6,120 nucleotides of DNA. Source: an uncultured Prevotellaceae bacterium. Its GTDB lineage: Bacteria > Bacteroidota > Bacteroidia > Bacteroidales > Bacteroidaceae. A program made the position numbers and the translations under genes. A model generated the notes under the pieces. It did no database searches, was not told where the DNA came from, and saw only the letters and a list, made by a program, of their open reading frames with translations. The DNA lies in the NCBI GenBank assembly GCA_946624335.1, contig CAMOSA010000144.1:1-6120 (forward strand), in the 5' to 3' direction. Shown one piece after another: positions 1 to 6,120 of this stretch. Within the stretch, counting starts at the first letter, position 1, and every line of letters starts with the position of its first letter.

Positions 1-161
1 AGATGCTGCAGGCCAGCAAGTTCGCCGAGGGCGGCGAGTTCCCCTATGCCTTCGCTCTGCTCAACAACATCGGCGGCGAGAACCACGAGGGCTACATCGG
101 TCTGCAGGACCATGGCGACGATGTCTGGTACCGCAACATCCGTATTAAGATTATGGAATAG
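1..161 (+). CDS. DUF1080 / 3-keto-disaccharide hydrolase-like protein, C-terminal fragment
   Basis: Only the last 52 codons are in the window; the frame enters at base 3 and stops at TAG 159-161, so the 5' part lies to the left. The tail contains a GYIGLQDHGDDVWYRNIRIK stretch. This closely resembles the closing strand of DUF1080 (3-keto-disaccharide hydrolase) concanavalin-like jelly-roll domains, where a G-x-I-x-LQDHG-x-x-VW-(F/Y)RNI motif is the family signature. Known family members are usually secreted or lipoprotein enzymes that act on glycosides oxidised at C3 of the sugar; whether this one does cannot be judged from the tail alone. The signal peptide and the rest of the domain are outside the window. 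Codons are GC-ending and similar to the neighbouring genes, and nothing looks broken. The gene converges on the GH27 gene, with 124 bp between the stops. The family call is fairly secure; substrate and activity are inference. Confidence 0.8.
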   Translation, partial: MLQASKFAEGGEFPYAFALLNNIGGENHEGYIGLQDHGDDVWYRNIRIKIME

Positions 162-211
162 AAACGCTTGCGCGTAACGTTCTAAAGGCCGGTTGAGGTC
201 TAATGAAAACT

Positions 212-245
212 ATCCCCTGTCCACGATCTGTTGTGGGCAGGGGAT
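212..245. terminator. Bidirectional intrinsic terminator between convergent genes
   Basis: An 11-bp inverted repeat pairs ATCCCCTGTCC (212-222) with GGGCAGGGGAT (235-245) around a 12-nt loop. Ten pairs are Watson-Crick and one is a G-U wobble (a G-T pair in DNA terms). On the plus strand the stem is followed by GTTATTTTGG. On the minus strand it is followed by AGTTTTCATTA. T-rich stretches on both sides fit a terminator shared by the DUF1080 gene (stop at 161) and the GH27 gene (stop at 286). The T tracts are short and interrupted, so efficiency is uncertain. Confidence 0.75.
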
Positions 246-285
246 GTTATTTTGGCTGATATGCCTCATGTTTGCCTTTGGGGGT

Positions 286-2511
286 TTATCTCTTCGTCAC
301 CTTCAGATAACGGCAACCGTGCGAGGGAATTGTGCAGGTGAGTTCTGTTGTCGTGAGGTCTTTCTGCCGCCATAGGTCGCGGATCGTCTCATGGTCGGAG
401 ATGGAGGGGATGACTTGTCTGATGTCCACCAGCTTATCTTCGGAGCCGACATTGAAGATTCCGAAAGCCCGGCTGCCGTCGGCTAGAGGACGCCCCCATA
501 CCTCGATGCCTTCGTCCTTGTACTGGAACATACGATCGGCCTGTTGACCGAGGATGTCCTGGTTAATGGCGTTAACCTCATTGTTGCACAGCAGTCCGAT
601 TGTGAATTCGTCCATCTGTGCGATATCGCAGCCGATGAGCATATTCGATGCCAGCAGCGTCCACAGCGTGATGTGCGTGTACTGTTCGTCGGGCGTCAGT
701 CGTGAGTCGCGCAAGTTGCTGCTCCAGCCCACTTTGCCCACGATGAGCATGTCTGGGTCGTTCCAATGTCCGGGACCAGCGTAAGGCGCTAATCCTTTCT
801 GCCGCCGGAAACCGATATCAAACATCGAACCCCATGTGTCGTTGATATCGCCTGTGGTGCGCCAGCTGTTGGCGTCCACGAATCGTCCCCACTCCCATAC
901 GTTGGCCATTCCGTATTGACATAGGCTGTAGAAGATGTCGCGGGGCTGCTCGCGTAAGAATTTCTGCATCAACAGGTAAGGACGTATGTAGGACGCTACG
1001 CCCTTGTCACGTTCCTTGGCGTGAGCCCGTCCGTAGCCGCACCAGTCATATTTCAGGTAGTCGATGCCCCATGAGTTGTACGACTCGGCGTCCTGCAGCT
1101 CATGGTCTATAGAGCCCAGGTAGCCTCCGCACGTGTAATCGCCCGGCGACGAGTAGATGCCGAACTTCAGGCCTCGCTCATGCAGCCAATCGCCCAAGGC
1201 CTTCATGTCGGGGAACTTTTCGTTGACGGCAATCGTCCCGTCGGGGTTACGTTCTGGCGCTTCCCAGCCGTCGTCTATATTCATATAGCAGTAGCCGTAG
1301 TCGGCAAGCCCTTTGTCGATGAGTGCCTGCGCCGAGGCTTTCACCTTCTCCTCGGAAACACTTAGCGCCCAACAGTTCCATGAGTTCCAGCCCATAGGTG
1401 GCGTCAGCGCTATCATGCGGTCGCCCACTTTCAGCGTGAAGCGTTGTTCGGCACGTCCCTTGGCGTTTTCAGCCACCACGGTGAATGTGTAGTCGCCGGC
1501 CGTAGTCAGCTTTCCGGAAAGCACGCCGTCACTCTCATTCAGTCTGACTCCGTCAGGCAACCCTGTGGCTGTGAACTTCATGGGACGCTCGCCCGATACG
1601 GGGAAACGATAGATGACGGGTGAGCCCGGACGTACGCCAAATAGTGGGGCGCCATTGAAGCGGGGCGTACTCGGAGCCTTCGGCGTGAGGATATACTTCA
1701 GAGGCAGGTACTGTACGATTTCCTTACCCGTGCGTGAATCCTTGTAGGTCGCTGTCATCAGGCAGCTTTTCGACTTGTCGTAAGGGAGCGTCACGCGTGC
1801 AGGCTTACCCTGTTTGGGCGATAACTTCTTCGTGACCTTAGCCACTACAGCTCCGCTCTCGCGGTCAGTGATGATGGCAGTCAGTGTGCCTGTCTGTGAG
1901 ATTGGGTAGGCATTGGCCACGGTGATGTCGCAGTGTGCATGGCCGTCGTTATAGTCAGCGAACGCCATCGTTATGCCTTCGACCGCATCGGGTACGCGCA
2001 CCGTGAGTGGTCGGTCAAACAGCCCGCCCGGTTCGCCTCCATTGTAAACGCGGATGGCAATGACGTTATCCTCGTCCCATTTGATGCCTCCCCGCTGTGC
2101 GTCGACGGGATAGCTGCGCACCGCGCTCCAGCTGGACTTGTAGCCCCCTTCGTCAGAGGGCATACCTCCGGTTTTCCCAATCAGCCGGCCATTCAGGTAG
2201 CATTCGTCGGCATCGTCGGCTTTCGGAAGGTCGAACACGACGATCTTCTGTTGATCCTTGCCATCGAGCAACGAGCGTGGTATCGTCATGTGCACGCGGT
2301 ACCAGGCATAACCGTTATTGATGACTGTGCCCTGGTCATCCCAGTTGCGGGTCATGTCCATGGTCCCCCAAGCCGAGTCGTCGGCCTCTGTCTTGGCCCA
2401 GTTCATGTTATCGCCTTTTTGGAAACGCGCCTTGGTAACGGGGGCCGTCTGTGCGCTGATGCCCGACACCATACCAGTTGCCATGAGCATCGCTAAGATA
2501 AGTCTTCTCAT
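286..2511 (-). CDS. Secreted multidomain GH27 alpha-galactosidase
   Basis: This 741-residue protein is predicted to hydrolyse terminal alpha-galactosyl residues in the periplasm or at the cell surface, by the retaining mechanism of glycoside hydrolase family 27. The N-terminus is a signal peptide (about residues 1-20, ending GISAQ) with no lipobox cysteine. Residues about 30-172 look like a galactose-binding-type beta-sandwich (WYRVHMTIP, CYLNGRLIGKTGG). Residues about 175-275 are a second beta-rich region I cannot name. Residues about 280-363 match a putative Ig-type domain (GLPDGVRLNESDGVLSGKL...GDYTFTVVAENAKG). The catalytic barrel starts at LTPPMGWNSW (369-378). It has NIDDGW (411-416), the expected nucleophile Asp489 in YLKYDWCGYG and the expected acid/base Asp555 in RTTGDINDTW. 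A short C-terminal beta domain follows (about 655-741). The retained Asp pair in NIDDGW favours alpha-galactosidase over beta-L-arabinopyranosidase, but substrate remains inferred. The start is chosen because it gives the signal peptide directly. It is divergent from the TIM-barrel gene and has its own promoter. Confidence 0.93.
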   Translation of the reverse strand: MRRLILAMLMATGMVSGISAQTAPVTKARFQKGDNMNWAKTEADDSAWGTMDMTRNWDDQGTVINNGYAWYRVHMTIPRSLLDGKDQQKIVVFDLPKADDADECYLNGRLIGKTGGMPSDEGGYKSSWSAVRSYPVDAQRGGIKWDEDNVIAIRVYNGGEPGGLFDRPLTVRVPDAVEGITMAFADYNDGHAHCDITVANAYPISQTGTLTAIITDRESGAVVAKVTKKLSPKQGKPARVTLPYDKSKSCLMTATYKDSRTGKEIVQYLPLKYILTPKAPSTPRFNGAPLFGVRPGSPVIYRFPVSGERPMKFTATGLPDGVRLNESDGVLSGKLTTAGDYTFTVVAENAKGRAEQRFTLKVGDRMIALTPPMGWNSWNCWALSVSEEKVKASAQALIDKGLADYGYCYMNIDDGWEAPERNPDGTIAVNEKFPDMKALGDWLHERGLKFGIYSSPGDYTCGGYLGSIDHELQDAESYNSWGIDYLKYDWCGYGRAHAKERDKGVASYIRPYLLMQKFLREQPRDIFYSLCQYGMANVWEWGRFVDANSWRTTGDINDTWGSMFDIGFRRQKGLAPYAGPGHWNDPDMLIVGKVGWSSNLRDSRLTPDEQYTHITLWTLLASNMLIGCDIAQMDEFTIGLLCNNEVNAINQDILGQQADRMFQYKDEGIEVWGRPLADGSRAFGIFNVGSEDKLVDIRQVIPSISDHETIRDLWRQKDLTTTELTCTIPSHGCRYLKVTKR

Positions 2512-2558
2512 ACGCTATTCGGTTAGTTAAAGTGAATAAATAATCTATGTTTGCGGCT

Positions 2559-2588
2559 CAAAAATACATTATTTTCCTGACATGGCAA
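2559..2588 (-). promoter_or_regulatory. Bacteroidetes-type promoter for the GH27 gene
   Basis: Read on the minus strand, TTG (2588-2586) is followed by a 19-nt spacer and TATTTTTG (2566-2559). This is an exact match to the Bacteroidetes primary sigma consensus, with a -33 TTG and a -7 TANNTTTG. Transcription should start a few bases beyond 2559, giving a leader of roughly 40 nt before the ATG at 2511. That leader (TTTATTCACTTTAACTAACC and on) is AT-rich with no clear Shine-Dalgarno sequence, as is usual in this phylum. Confidence 0.8.
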
Positions 2589-2619
2589 TGATTTTTCTTA
2601 AAATATCAGACCTTTTTCC

Positions 2620-2650
2620 TTTGTTATTCCGATAAGACTGTGTAACTTTG
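2620..2650 (+). promoter_or_regulatory. Bacteroidetes-type promoter for the TIM-barrel gene
   Basis: TTTG (2620-2623), a 19-nt spacer and TAACTTTG (2643-2650) match the Bacteroidetes -33/-7 consensus exactly. The predicted start is near 2656, leaving a leader of about 40 nt rich in A and C (CCACCAAAACAACAACAC) before the ATG at 2698. It points away from the GH27 promoter. The two -33 boxes are separated by 31 bp of AT-rich DNA (2589-2619) that contains a small ATTTT-TCTT-AAAAT inverted repeat (2591-2604). This is too simple a sequence to call an operator. Confidence 0.82.
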
Positions 2651-2697
2651 CCACCAAAACAACAACACTAACCCATAAAAACTTACATTGTAGACCT

Positions 2698-3594
2698 ATG
2701 AGAATGAAATTCTTTTCCTTTGCCCTGAGTCTGTTGTTGCTGATTCCTATGGGCATCGCTGCCAAGTCCAAGAAGCAGATGGCTTTACAGCTCTATTCTA
2801 TCCGTGAAATTATTGGTACGCCTGAGCTTTATGCTAAGAACCACGCTGAGGTCTTCCGACAGCTATCTGCTTGGGGCTACACCGCTGTCGAGGCTGCCAG
2901 CTACGACCAACGACGCGGCACTTTCTATGGCGTCACGCCCCAGCAGTTCCGTGCCGACTGCGAGGCTGCCGGTCTGGAGTGCCTCAGCAGCCACACCACG
3001 CGCGGCCTCAGTGGCGAGGAGCTTAAGAACCACGACTTCACAGAGGCCTTAAAATGGTGGGACAAAGCTATTGCCGACCACAAAGCCGCAGGTATGAGCT
3101 ACATCGTCACTCCCGGATGGGGCACGCCCAAGACGCTCGAAGAGGCACAGACACTCTGCGACTACACTAACGCAATAGGTCGCAAATGTGCTGCTGCAGG
3201 CCTCCGCTACGGCTACCACACCCACTCCCACGAGTACCAGAAAGTGGGCGATGTGCGCTGGATCGACTTCATGATGCAGCACACCGACCCCGAAGTCTTC
3301 TTCTGGCAGATGGACACCTACTGGTGCGTCATGGGTCAACAGTCGCCCGTCGAGTATTTCAAACGCTACCCCGGCCGCTTCCACATGCTCCATATCAAGG
3401 ACCTCTATGAGCTTGGCCAGAGTGGGATGCTCGGTTTCGATGCCATCTTCAACGCTGCCGACACTGCCGGCCTTGACGACTATGTCGTTGAGATGGAGGG
3501 CACCGACGGCACCATCGATATCATGGAGGGGGTCCGTCGTTGTGCTGAATTCCTGAATAAGAGCAAGTTCGTGCGTAAGAGTTATCGACGCTGA
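2698..3594 (+). CDS. Secreted xylose-isomerase-like TIM-barrel protein (sugar phosphate isomerase/epimerase family)
   Basis: The product is a 298-residue protein of the AP-endonuclease-2 / xylose-isomerase-like TIM-barrel superfamily, carrying a signal peptide (about residues 1-22, MRMKFFSF...IPMGIAAK) and so exported. Family landmarks appear in order: ALQLYSIRE on the first strand (29-37), GYTAVEAASY (60-69), YHTHSHEY (173-180), QMDTYW (204-209), HIKD (232-235) and VVEMEG (263-268). Candidate metal or catalytic residues by family analogy are the His174/His176/His178-Glu179 cluster, Asp206, His232 and Glu265. Length is normal for the family. Secreted Bacteroidetes members of this fold have been linked to lyase or epimerase steps on 3-keto-glycosides, and the DUF1080 gene nearby fits that idea; the actual reaction cannot be read here. 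ATG 2698 is chosen, although ATG 2704 two codons on would also keep the signal. The gene has its own promoter, and traX follows 74 bp later on the same strand. Confidence 0.88.
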   Translation: MRMKFFSFALSLLLLIPMGIAAKSKKQMALQLYSIREIIGTPELYAKNHAEVFRQLSAWGYTAVEAASYDQRRGTFYGVTPQQFRADCEAAGLECLSSHTTRGLSGEELKNHDFTEALKWWDKAIADHKAAGMSYIVTPGWGTPKTLEEAQTLCDYTNAIGRKCAAAGLRYGYHTHSHEYQKVGDVRWIDFMMQHTDPEVFFWQMDTYWCVMGQQSPVEYFKRYPGRFHMLHIKDLYELGQSGMLGFDAIFNAADTAGLDDYVVEMEGTDGTIDIMEGVRRCAEFLNKSKFVRKSYRR

Positions 3595-3646
3595 TCTTAC
3601 AACTTTGTGGTTCCCGCAAGAACGAGTAAGCTGTTGTATGGAGTTG

Positions 3647-3660
3647 CAAGATAGATCTTG
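3647..3660. repeat. Short inverted repeat just upstream of traX
   Basis: CAAGAT (3647-3652) and ATCTTG (3655-3660) form a perfect 6-bp inverted repeat with a 2-bp centre, ending 2 bp before GTG 3663 and 8 bp before ATG 3669. A hairpin with a 2-nt loop is strained, so if it matters it is more likely a protein site or a fold that includes nearby sequence. No Bacteroidetes -7 box with a -33 partner was found in the 3595-3668 gap. traX may therefore be read through from the upstream gene. Confidence 0.3.
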
Positions 3661-3668
3661 TTGTGACG

Positions 3669-4409
3669 ATGAAAGGATATGAGATTACGACGAAGGGATT
3701 AAGCGGCAATGCGCTGAAGGTCATCGCCATCATCGCCATGACGATCGATCATTTGGCGTGGGCCGGCATTGAGACCTATGAGCAGGCCGAGACACCGTTG
3801 CAGATTTTCCTTCATTGCATTGGCCGACTGACGGCACCAATGATGATATTCTTTGTGGCCGAGGGCTATTATCACACGCACAACTTCCGCCGTTACCTGC
3901 GGCGGCTGCTGATGCTGGCTGTCGTGAGCCATTTTGCCTTTTGCTACTTCAATATGTCTGGCTTCAACCCCCTCGACAACCTGCTCTTTAATGCTACGAG
4001 TATCGCTTGGCCTTTGCTGTGGGGGTTGATTCTGTTGAAGGTGTGGGACATAGAGCGTCTGGCACTGTGGCATAAAGTGCTCATCACCTTGGGCGCCTGC
4101 CTGCTCACCTTTACGTCTGACTGGAGCTGTGCTGCTCCGTTGGCTATCCTCATGGTGGGGCGCAGTCGTGGTAATTTCTATAAGCAGATGCTGTATCTGA
4201 TGCTGATTATCTCGCTTTATGCCGTTGCCTTCTTCGTGTTCCACAATAAGACTTACGGTGTTGTTCATTTGGCGTGCTGGCTGGCAGTCCCCTTGTTGGC
4301 GATGTATAATGGTCAGCGTGGGCGCTGTAAGTGGCTGGGCAAGTTCTTCTACTATTATTACCCCGCTCATATGGCTTTGATAGGATTCTTAGCTCGATTG
4401 TTCAGCTGA
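3669..4409 (+). CDS. TraX-family multi-pass inner-membrane protein (putative acyltransferase-like)
   Basis: This 246-residue, strongly hydrophobic protein starts KGLSGNALKVIAIIAMTIDH, the characteristic opening of the TraX family (Pfam TraX). The family was named after the F-plasmid protein that N-acetylates pilin, but chromosomal members in Bacteroidetes and Firmicutes have no proven substrate. About seven to eight hydrophobic segments can be seen (near residues 14-32, 44-66, 78-94, 108-124, 136-150, 174-191, 196-211 and 226-243). The basic loop NFRRYLRRLL (about 72-81) is likely cytoplasmic. The C-terminal YYYYPAHMALIG motif is typical of the family. No conjugation genes are nearby, so a role in pilin modification should not be assumed. 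ATG 3669 is preferred, although an in-frame GTG at 3663 would add two residues. It follows the TIM-barrel gene by 74 bp on the same strand and converges on gyrB. Confidence 0.88.
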   Translation: MKGYEITTKGLSGNALKVIAIIAMTIDHLAWAGIETYEQAETPLQIFLHCIGRLTAPMMIFFVAEGYYHTHNFRRYLRRLLMLAVVSHFAFCYFNMSGFNPLDNLLFNATSIAWPLLWGLILLKVWDIERLALWHKVLITLGACLLTFTSDWSCAAPLAILMVGRSRGNFYKQMLYLMLIISLYAVAFFVFHNKTYGVVHLACWLAVPLLAMYNGQRGRCKWLGKFFYYYYPAHMALIGFLARLFS

Positions 4410-4455
4410 TGATGGCGTTAGTTACTTCCGGAACTTGAATATTTAACTTTTAATT

Positions 4456-4466
4456 CCCCGAAGGGG
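4456..4466. repeat. Small CCCC-GAA-GGGG hairpin after traX
   Basis: CCCC (4456-4459) and GGGG (4463-4466) flank a GAA loop, 47 bp after the traX stop, in an otherwise AT-rich stretch (ATATTTAACTTTTAATT upstream). On the plus strand no T tract follows, so it is a poor intrinsic terminator for traX. The rest of the 4410-4572 gap holds the gyrB terminator and nothing else I recognise. Confidence 0.3.
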
Positions 4467-4501
4467 CTGGTAGCTGTATCGTGTGCTGGCCGAAAAAGAT
4501 A

Positions 4502-4544
4502 TCAGGAGGCAAGTCACCATTGTTTAGGGCGTCTTGCCTCCTGA
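4502..4544 (-). terminator. Intrinsic terminator of gyrB
   Basis: A perfect 12-bp inverted repeat pairs TCAGGAGGCAAG (4502-4513) with CTTGCCTCCTGA (4533-4544) around a 19-nt loop. On the minus strand it begins 28 nt after the gyrB stop and is followed by TATCTTTTTCGG, a good T tract. On the plus strand the nearest T-rich run (TTTGTTTTATT, from about 4560) is some 15 nt beyond the stem. It is therefore best read as the gyrB terminator, with possible weaker use by traX. Confidence 0.82.
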
Positions 4545-4572
4545 CGGATTATGTCGGCGTTTGTTTTATTCC

Positions 4573-6120
4573 TTATGCATCGATGTTGGCGTAGTTGGCG
4601 TTTTTCTCGATGAATTCGCGTCTTGGCGCTACATCCTCGCCCATAAGCATGGAGAAGACGTAGTCGGCACCGGCAGCATCCTCGATAGTGACTTGCTTCA
4701 GGAGTCGCGTCTCAGGGTTCATGGTGGTCTCCCACAGCTGTTCAGGGTTCATCTCACCCAGACCTTTGTAGCGCTGCGTATAGACGCCCTGTTCCTGACC
4801 ATCGTTGTACTTCAGCAGGAACTGCATACGTTGCTGGTCGTTGTAGCAGTATTCTTCAATCTTGCCTTTCTTGCATCGGTAGAGCGGTGGCGTGGCGATA
4901 TAGAGGTGCCCTTTCTGAATGAGCTCGGGCATATATCGGTAGAAGAGTGTCATGAGGAGGGTGTCGATGTGGTAGCCATCGACGTCGGCATCGGTCATGA
5001 TGACGATCTTGTGGTAGCGTAGCTTGTCGTAGTTGGCTTCTTTGGAGTCCTCGCCGAGGCCGTAGCGTACGCCGAGCGCTTGAATAATGTTGTTGACTTC
5101 CTCGTGCTCAAAGGCTTTATGCCACATGACACGTTCGACGTTGAAGATCTTACCGCGTATGGGCAGGATGGCCTGGAAGTGGCGGTTGCGCCCTTGCTTG
5201 GCACTACCTCCTGCCGAGTCGCCCTCGACGATGAACATCTCGCAGTTGGCGGGGTCGCGGTCAGAGCAGTCGGCCAGCTTACCTGGTAGTCCGCCACCGC
5301 TCATGGGCGACTTGCGCTGTACGCTCTCACGTGCCTTGCGTGCAGCGACTCGGGCCGTGGCGGCGAGGATGACTTTGTCAACGATGAGCTTAGCCTCCTT
5401 AGGATGCTCCTCGAGGTAGTTGGTAAGGGCTTCGCCTACAGCCTGCTGCACGGCGCCTGCTACCTCGGAGTTGCCGAGCTTGGTCTTCGTCTGGCCTTCG
5501 AACTGCGGCTCGGCCACTTTGATGCTGATGACGGCGGTGAGGCCCTCGCGGAAGTCCTCGCCGGAGATCTCCACCTTGTTCTTCTCGAGCTTCTCCAGCT
5601 CCTTGGCGCACTGCTCTTCGGCGTACTTCTTCAAGGTGCGGGTGAGCGCCATACGGAAGCCCTGAAGGTGCGTGCCGCCCTCGATGGTGTTGATGTTGTT
5701 GACGTAGGAGTGCAGATTCTCGCTGTAGGCCGTGTTGTACATGATGGCCACCTCGATGGGTATGCCCTGTTTTTCGGTGTTGAGGTATATGACATCGTTG
5801 AAGAGGTGCGTGCGTGTGGAGTCGATGTAGCGCACGAACTCCTGCAGTCCGTCCTTCGAATAGAAGATGTCCTGCCGTGTATTGCCCTCGTCGTCGGGAC
5901 GCAGGTCGGTCAGGGTGATGGTGATGCCTGCATTGAGGAAGGCCAATTCGCGCATACGGTTGGCCAGGATGTCGTATTTGTACTCGGTGGTGATGAAGAT
6001 AGTGTCGTCGGGCCAGAACTGCTGGCGTGTACCACGGAGCTCGGTCTCGCCGACGACTTTGACGTCGTAGAGGGGCTTGCCTTTCTCGTACTCCTGCTGG
6101 TAGATCTTGCCGTCGCGGAA
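4573..6120 (-). CDS. gyrB: DNA gyrase subunit B, partial (N-terminus outside the window)
   Basis: The ATPase subunit of DNA gyrase works with GyrA to introduce negative supercoils in the cytoplasm. The frame stays open to the window edge, so 515 C-terminal residues are visible; roughly the first 135-140, holding most of the GHKL ATP-binding fold, are missing. The visible part begins FRDGKIYQQEYEKGKPLYDV and continues through the transducer domain. TOPRIM motifs follow: EGDSAGGSAKQGRNR (Glu299 of the visible part is the expected catalytic acid) and ILPIRGKIFNVE. The metal-binding triad DADVDG has its acids at 377, 379 and 381. The GyrB tail then has QRYKGLGEMNPEQLWETTMNPETR and MGEDVAPRREFIEKNANYANIDA. 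The YKGLGEMN-x-x-QLWETTM motif and PRR-x-FIE ending favour GyrB over ParE. No frameshift is seen. One unusual residue is a Tyr after DADVDG, where Ser or Ala is normal. Its own terminator lies just downstream. Confidence 0.96.
   Translation of the reverse strand, partial: FRDGKIYQQEYEKGKPLYDVKVVGETELRGTRQQFWPDDTIFITTEYKYDILANRMRELAFLNAGITITLTDLRPDDEGNTRQDIFYSKDGLQEFVRYIDSTRTHLFNDVIYLNTEKQGIPIEVAIMYNTAYSENLHSYVNNINTIEGGTHLQGFRMALTRTLKKYAEEQCAKELEKLEKNKVEISGEDFREGLTAVISIKVAEPQFEGQTKTKLGNSEVAGAVQQAVGEALTNYLEEHPKEAKLIVDKVILAATARVAARKARESVQRKSPMSGGGLPGKLADCSDRDPANCEMFIVEGDSAGGSAKQGRNRHFQAILPIRGKIFNVERVMWHKAFEHEEVNNIIQALGVRYGLGEDSKEANYDKLRYHKIVIMTDADVDGYHIDTLLMTLFYRYMPELIQKGHLYIATPPLYRCKKGKIEEYCYNDQQRMQFLLKYNDGQEQGVYTQRYKGLGEMNPEQLWETTMNPETRLLKQVTIEDAAGADYVFSMLMGEDVAPRREFIEKNANYANIDA

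Noticed and set aside
193..375. 60-codon open frame on the plus strand after the DUF1080 gene
   Set aside because: It runs through the terminator hairpin at 212-245 and into the antisense of the GH27 3' end. The predicted peptide has a hydrophobic stretch but no other support.
1933..2496. 187-codon open frame on the plus strand
   Set aside because: It lies wholly antisense to the GH27 coding region, which has a signal peptide and recognisable domains there. The translation has no familiar motif and reads as a shadow frame.
3722..3739. Tandem 9-bp repeat CATCGCCAT x2
   Set aside because: It encodes part of the IAIIAM membrane segment of TraX. Repeated Ile-Ala codons explain it, and no wider array exists.
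3699..4370. 223-codon open frame on the minus strand opposite traX
   Set aside because: The translation is rich in Gln and His and resembles no family, while the plus-strand frame is a clear TraX protein over the same bases.
4426..4433. TTCCGGAA palindrome after the traX stop
   Set aside because: An 8-bp palindrome is expected by chance at this scale, and it has no T tract, promoter or second copy nearby.
4534..5022. 162-codon open frame on the plus strand over the end of gyrB
   Set aside because: It is antisense to highly conserved gyrB sequence, begins inside the gyrB terminator and has no recognisable domain.

Overview
The window looks like chromosomal DNA from a member of the Bacteroidales, most likely a Prevotella-type organism. 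Three things point there. The gyrase B C-terminus has the Bacteroidetes form ending in NYANIDA. The one clear intergenic control region carries two exact Bacteroidetes-type promoters (TTG or TTTG, 19 bp, TANNTTTG). The start codons lack strong Shine-Dalgarno sequences, and the gene content (secreted GH27, DUF1080, secreted xylose-isomerase-like TIM barrel) is typical of carbohydrate-degrading Bacteroidales. The genus is an inference from memory of family sequences, not from a search.

Layout, left to right. Positions 1-161 hold the last 52 codons of a plus-strand DUF1080 (3-keto-disaccharide hydrolase-like) gene. It converges on a minus-strand gene for a large secreted GH27 alpha-galactosidase (286-2511), and a hairpin with T-rich flanks on both sides (212-245) lies between the two stops. 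The GH27 gene is divergently transcribed from a plus-strand gene for a secreted xylose-isomerase-like TIM-barrel protein (2698-3594). The 186-bp gap between them carries back-to-back promoters. A TraX-family multi-pass membrane protein gene follows on the plus strand (3669-4409). It converges on the minus-strand gyrB gene (4573 to the window end, N-terminus missing), and a 12-bp perfect hairpin serves as the gyrB terminator.

Function. The DUF1080, GH27 and TIM-barrel genes plausibly form a small periplasmic glycoside-processing set. GH27 would release galactose by hydrolysis, while DUF1080 and TIM-barrel proteins of this kind are known elsewhere to handle 3-keto-glycosides. No sugar oxidoreductase, transporter, SusC/SusD pair or regulator is visible, so this remains a hypothesis. 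traX and gyrB look like ordinary chromosomal neighbours. No tRNA, rRNA, CRISPR array, insertion sequence or phage gene was seen. All gaps between genes are under 190 bp and are described below. I found no convincing undescribed system; the findings are modest leads.
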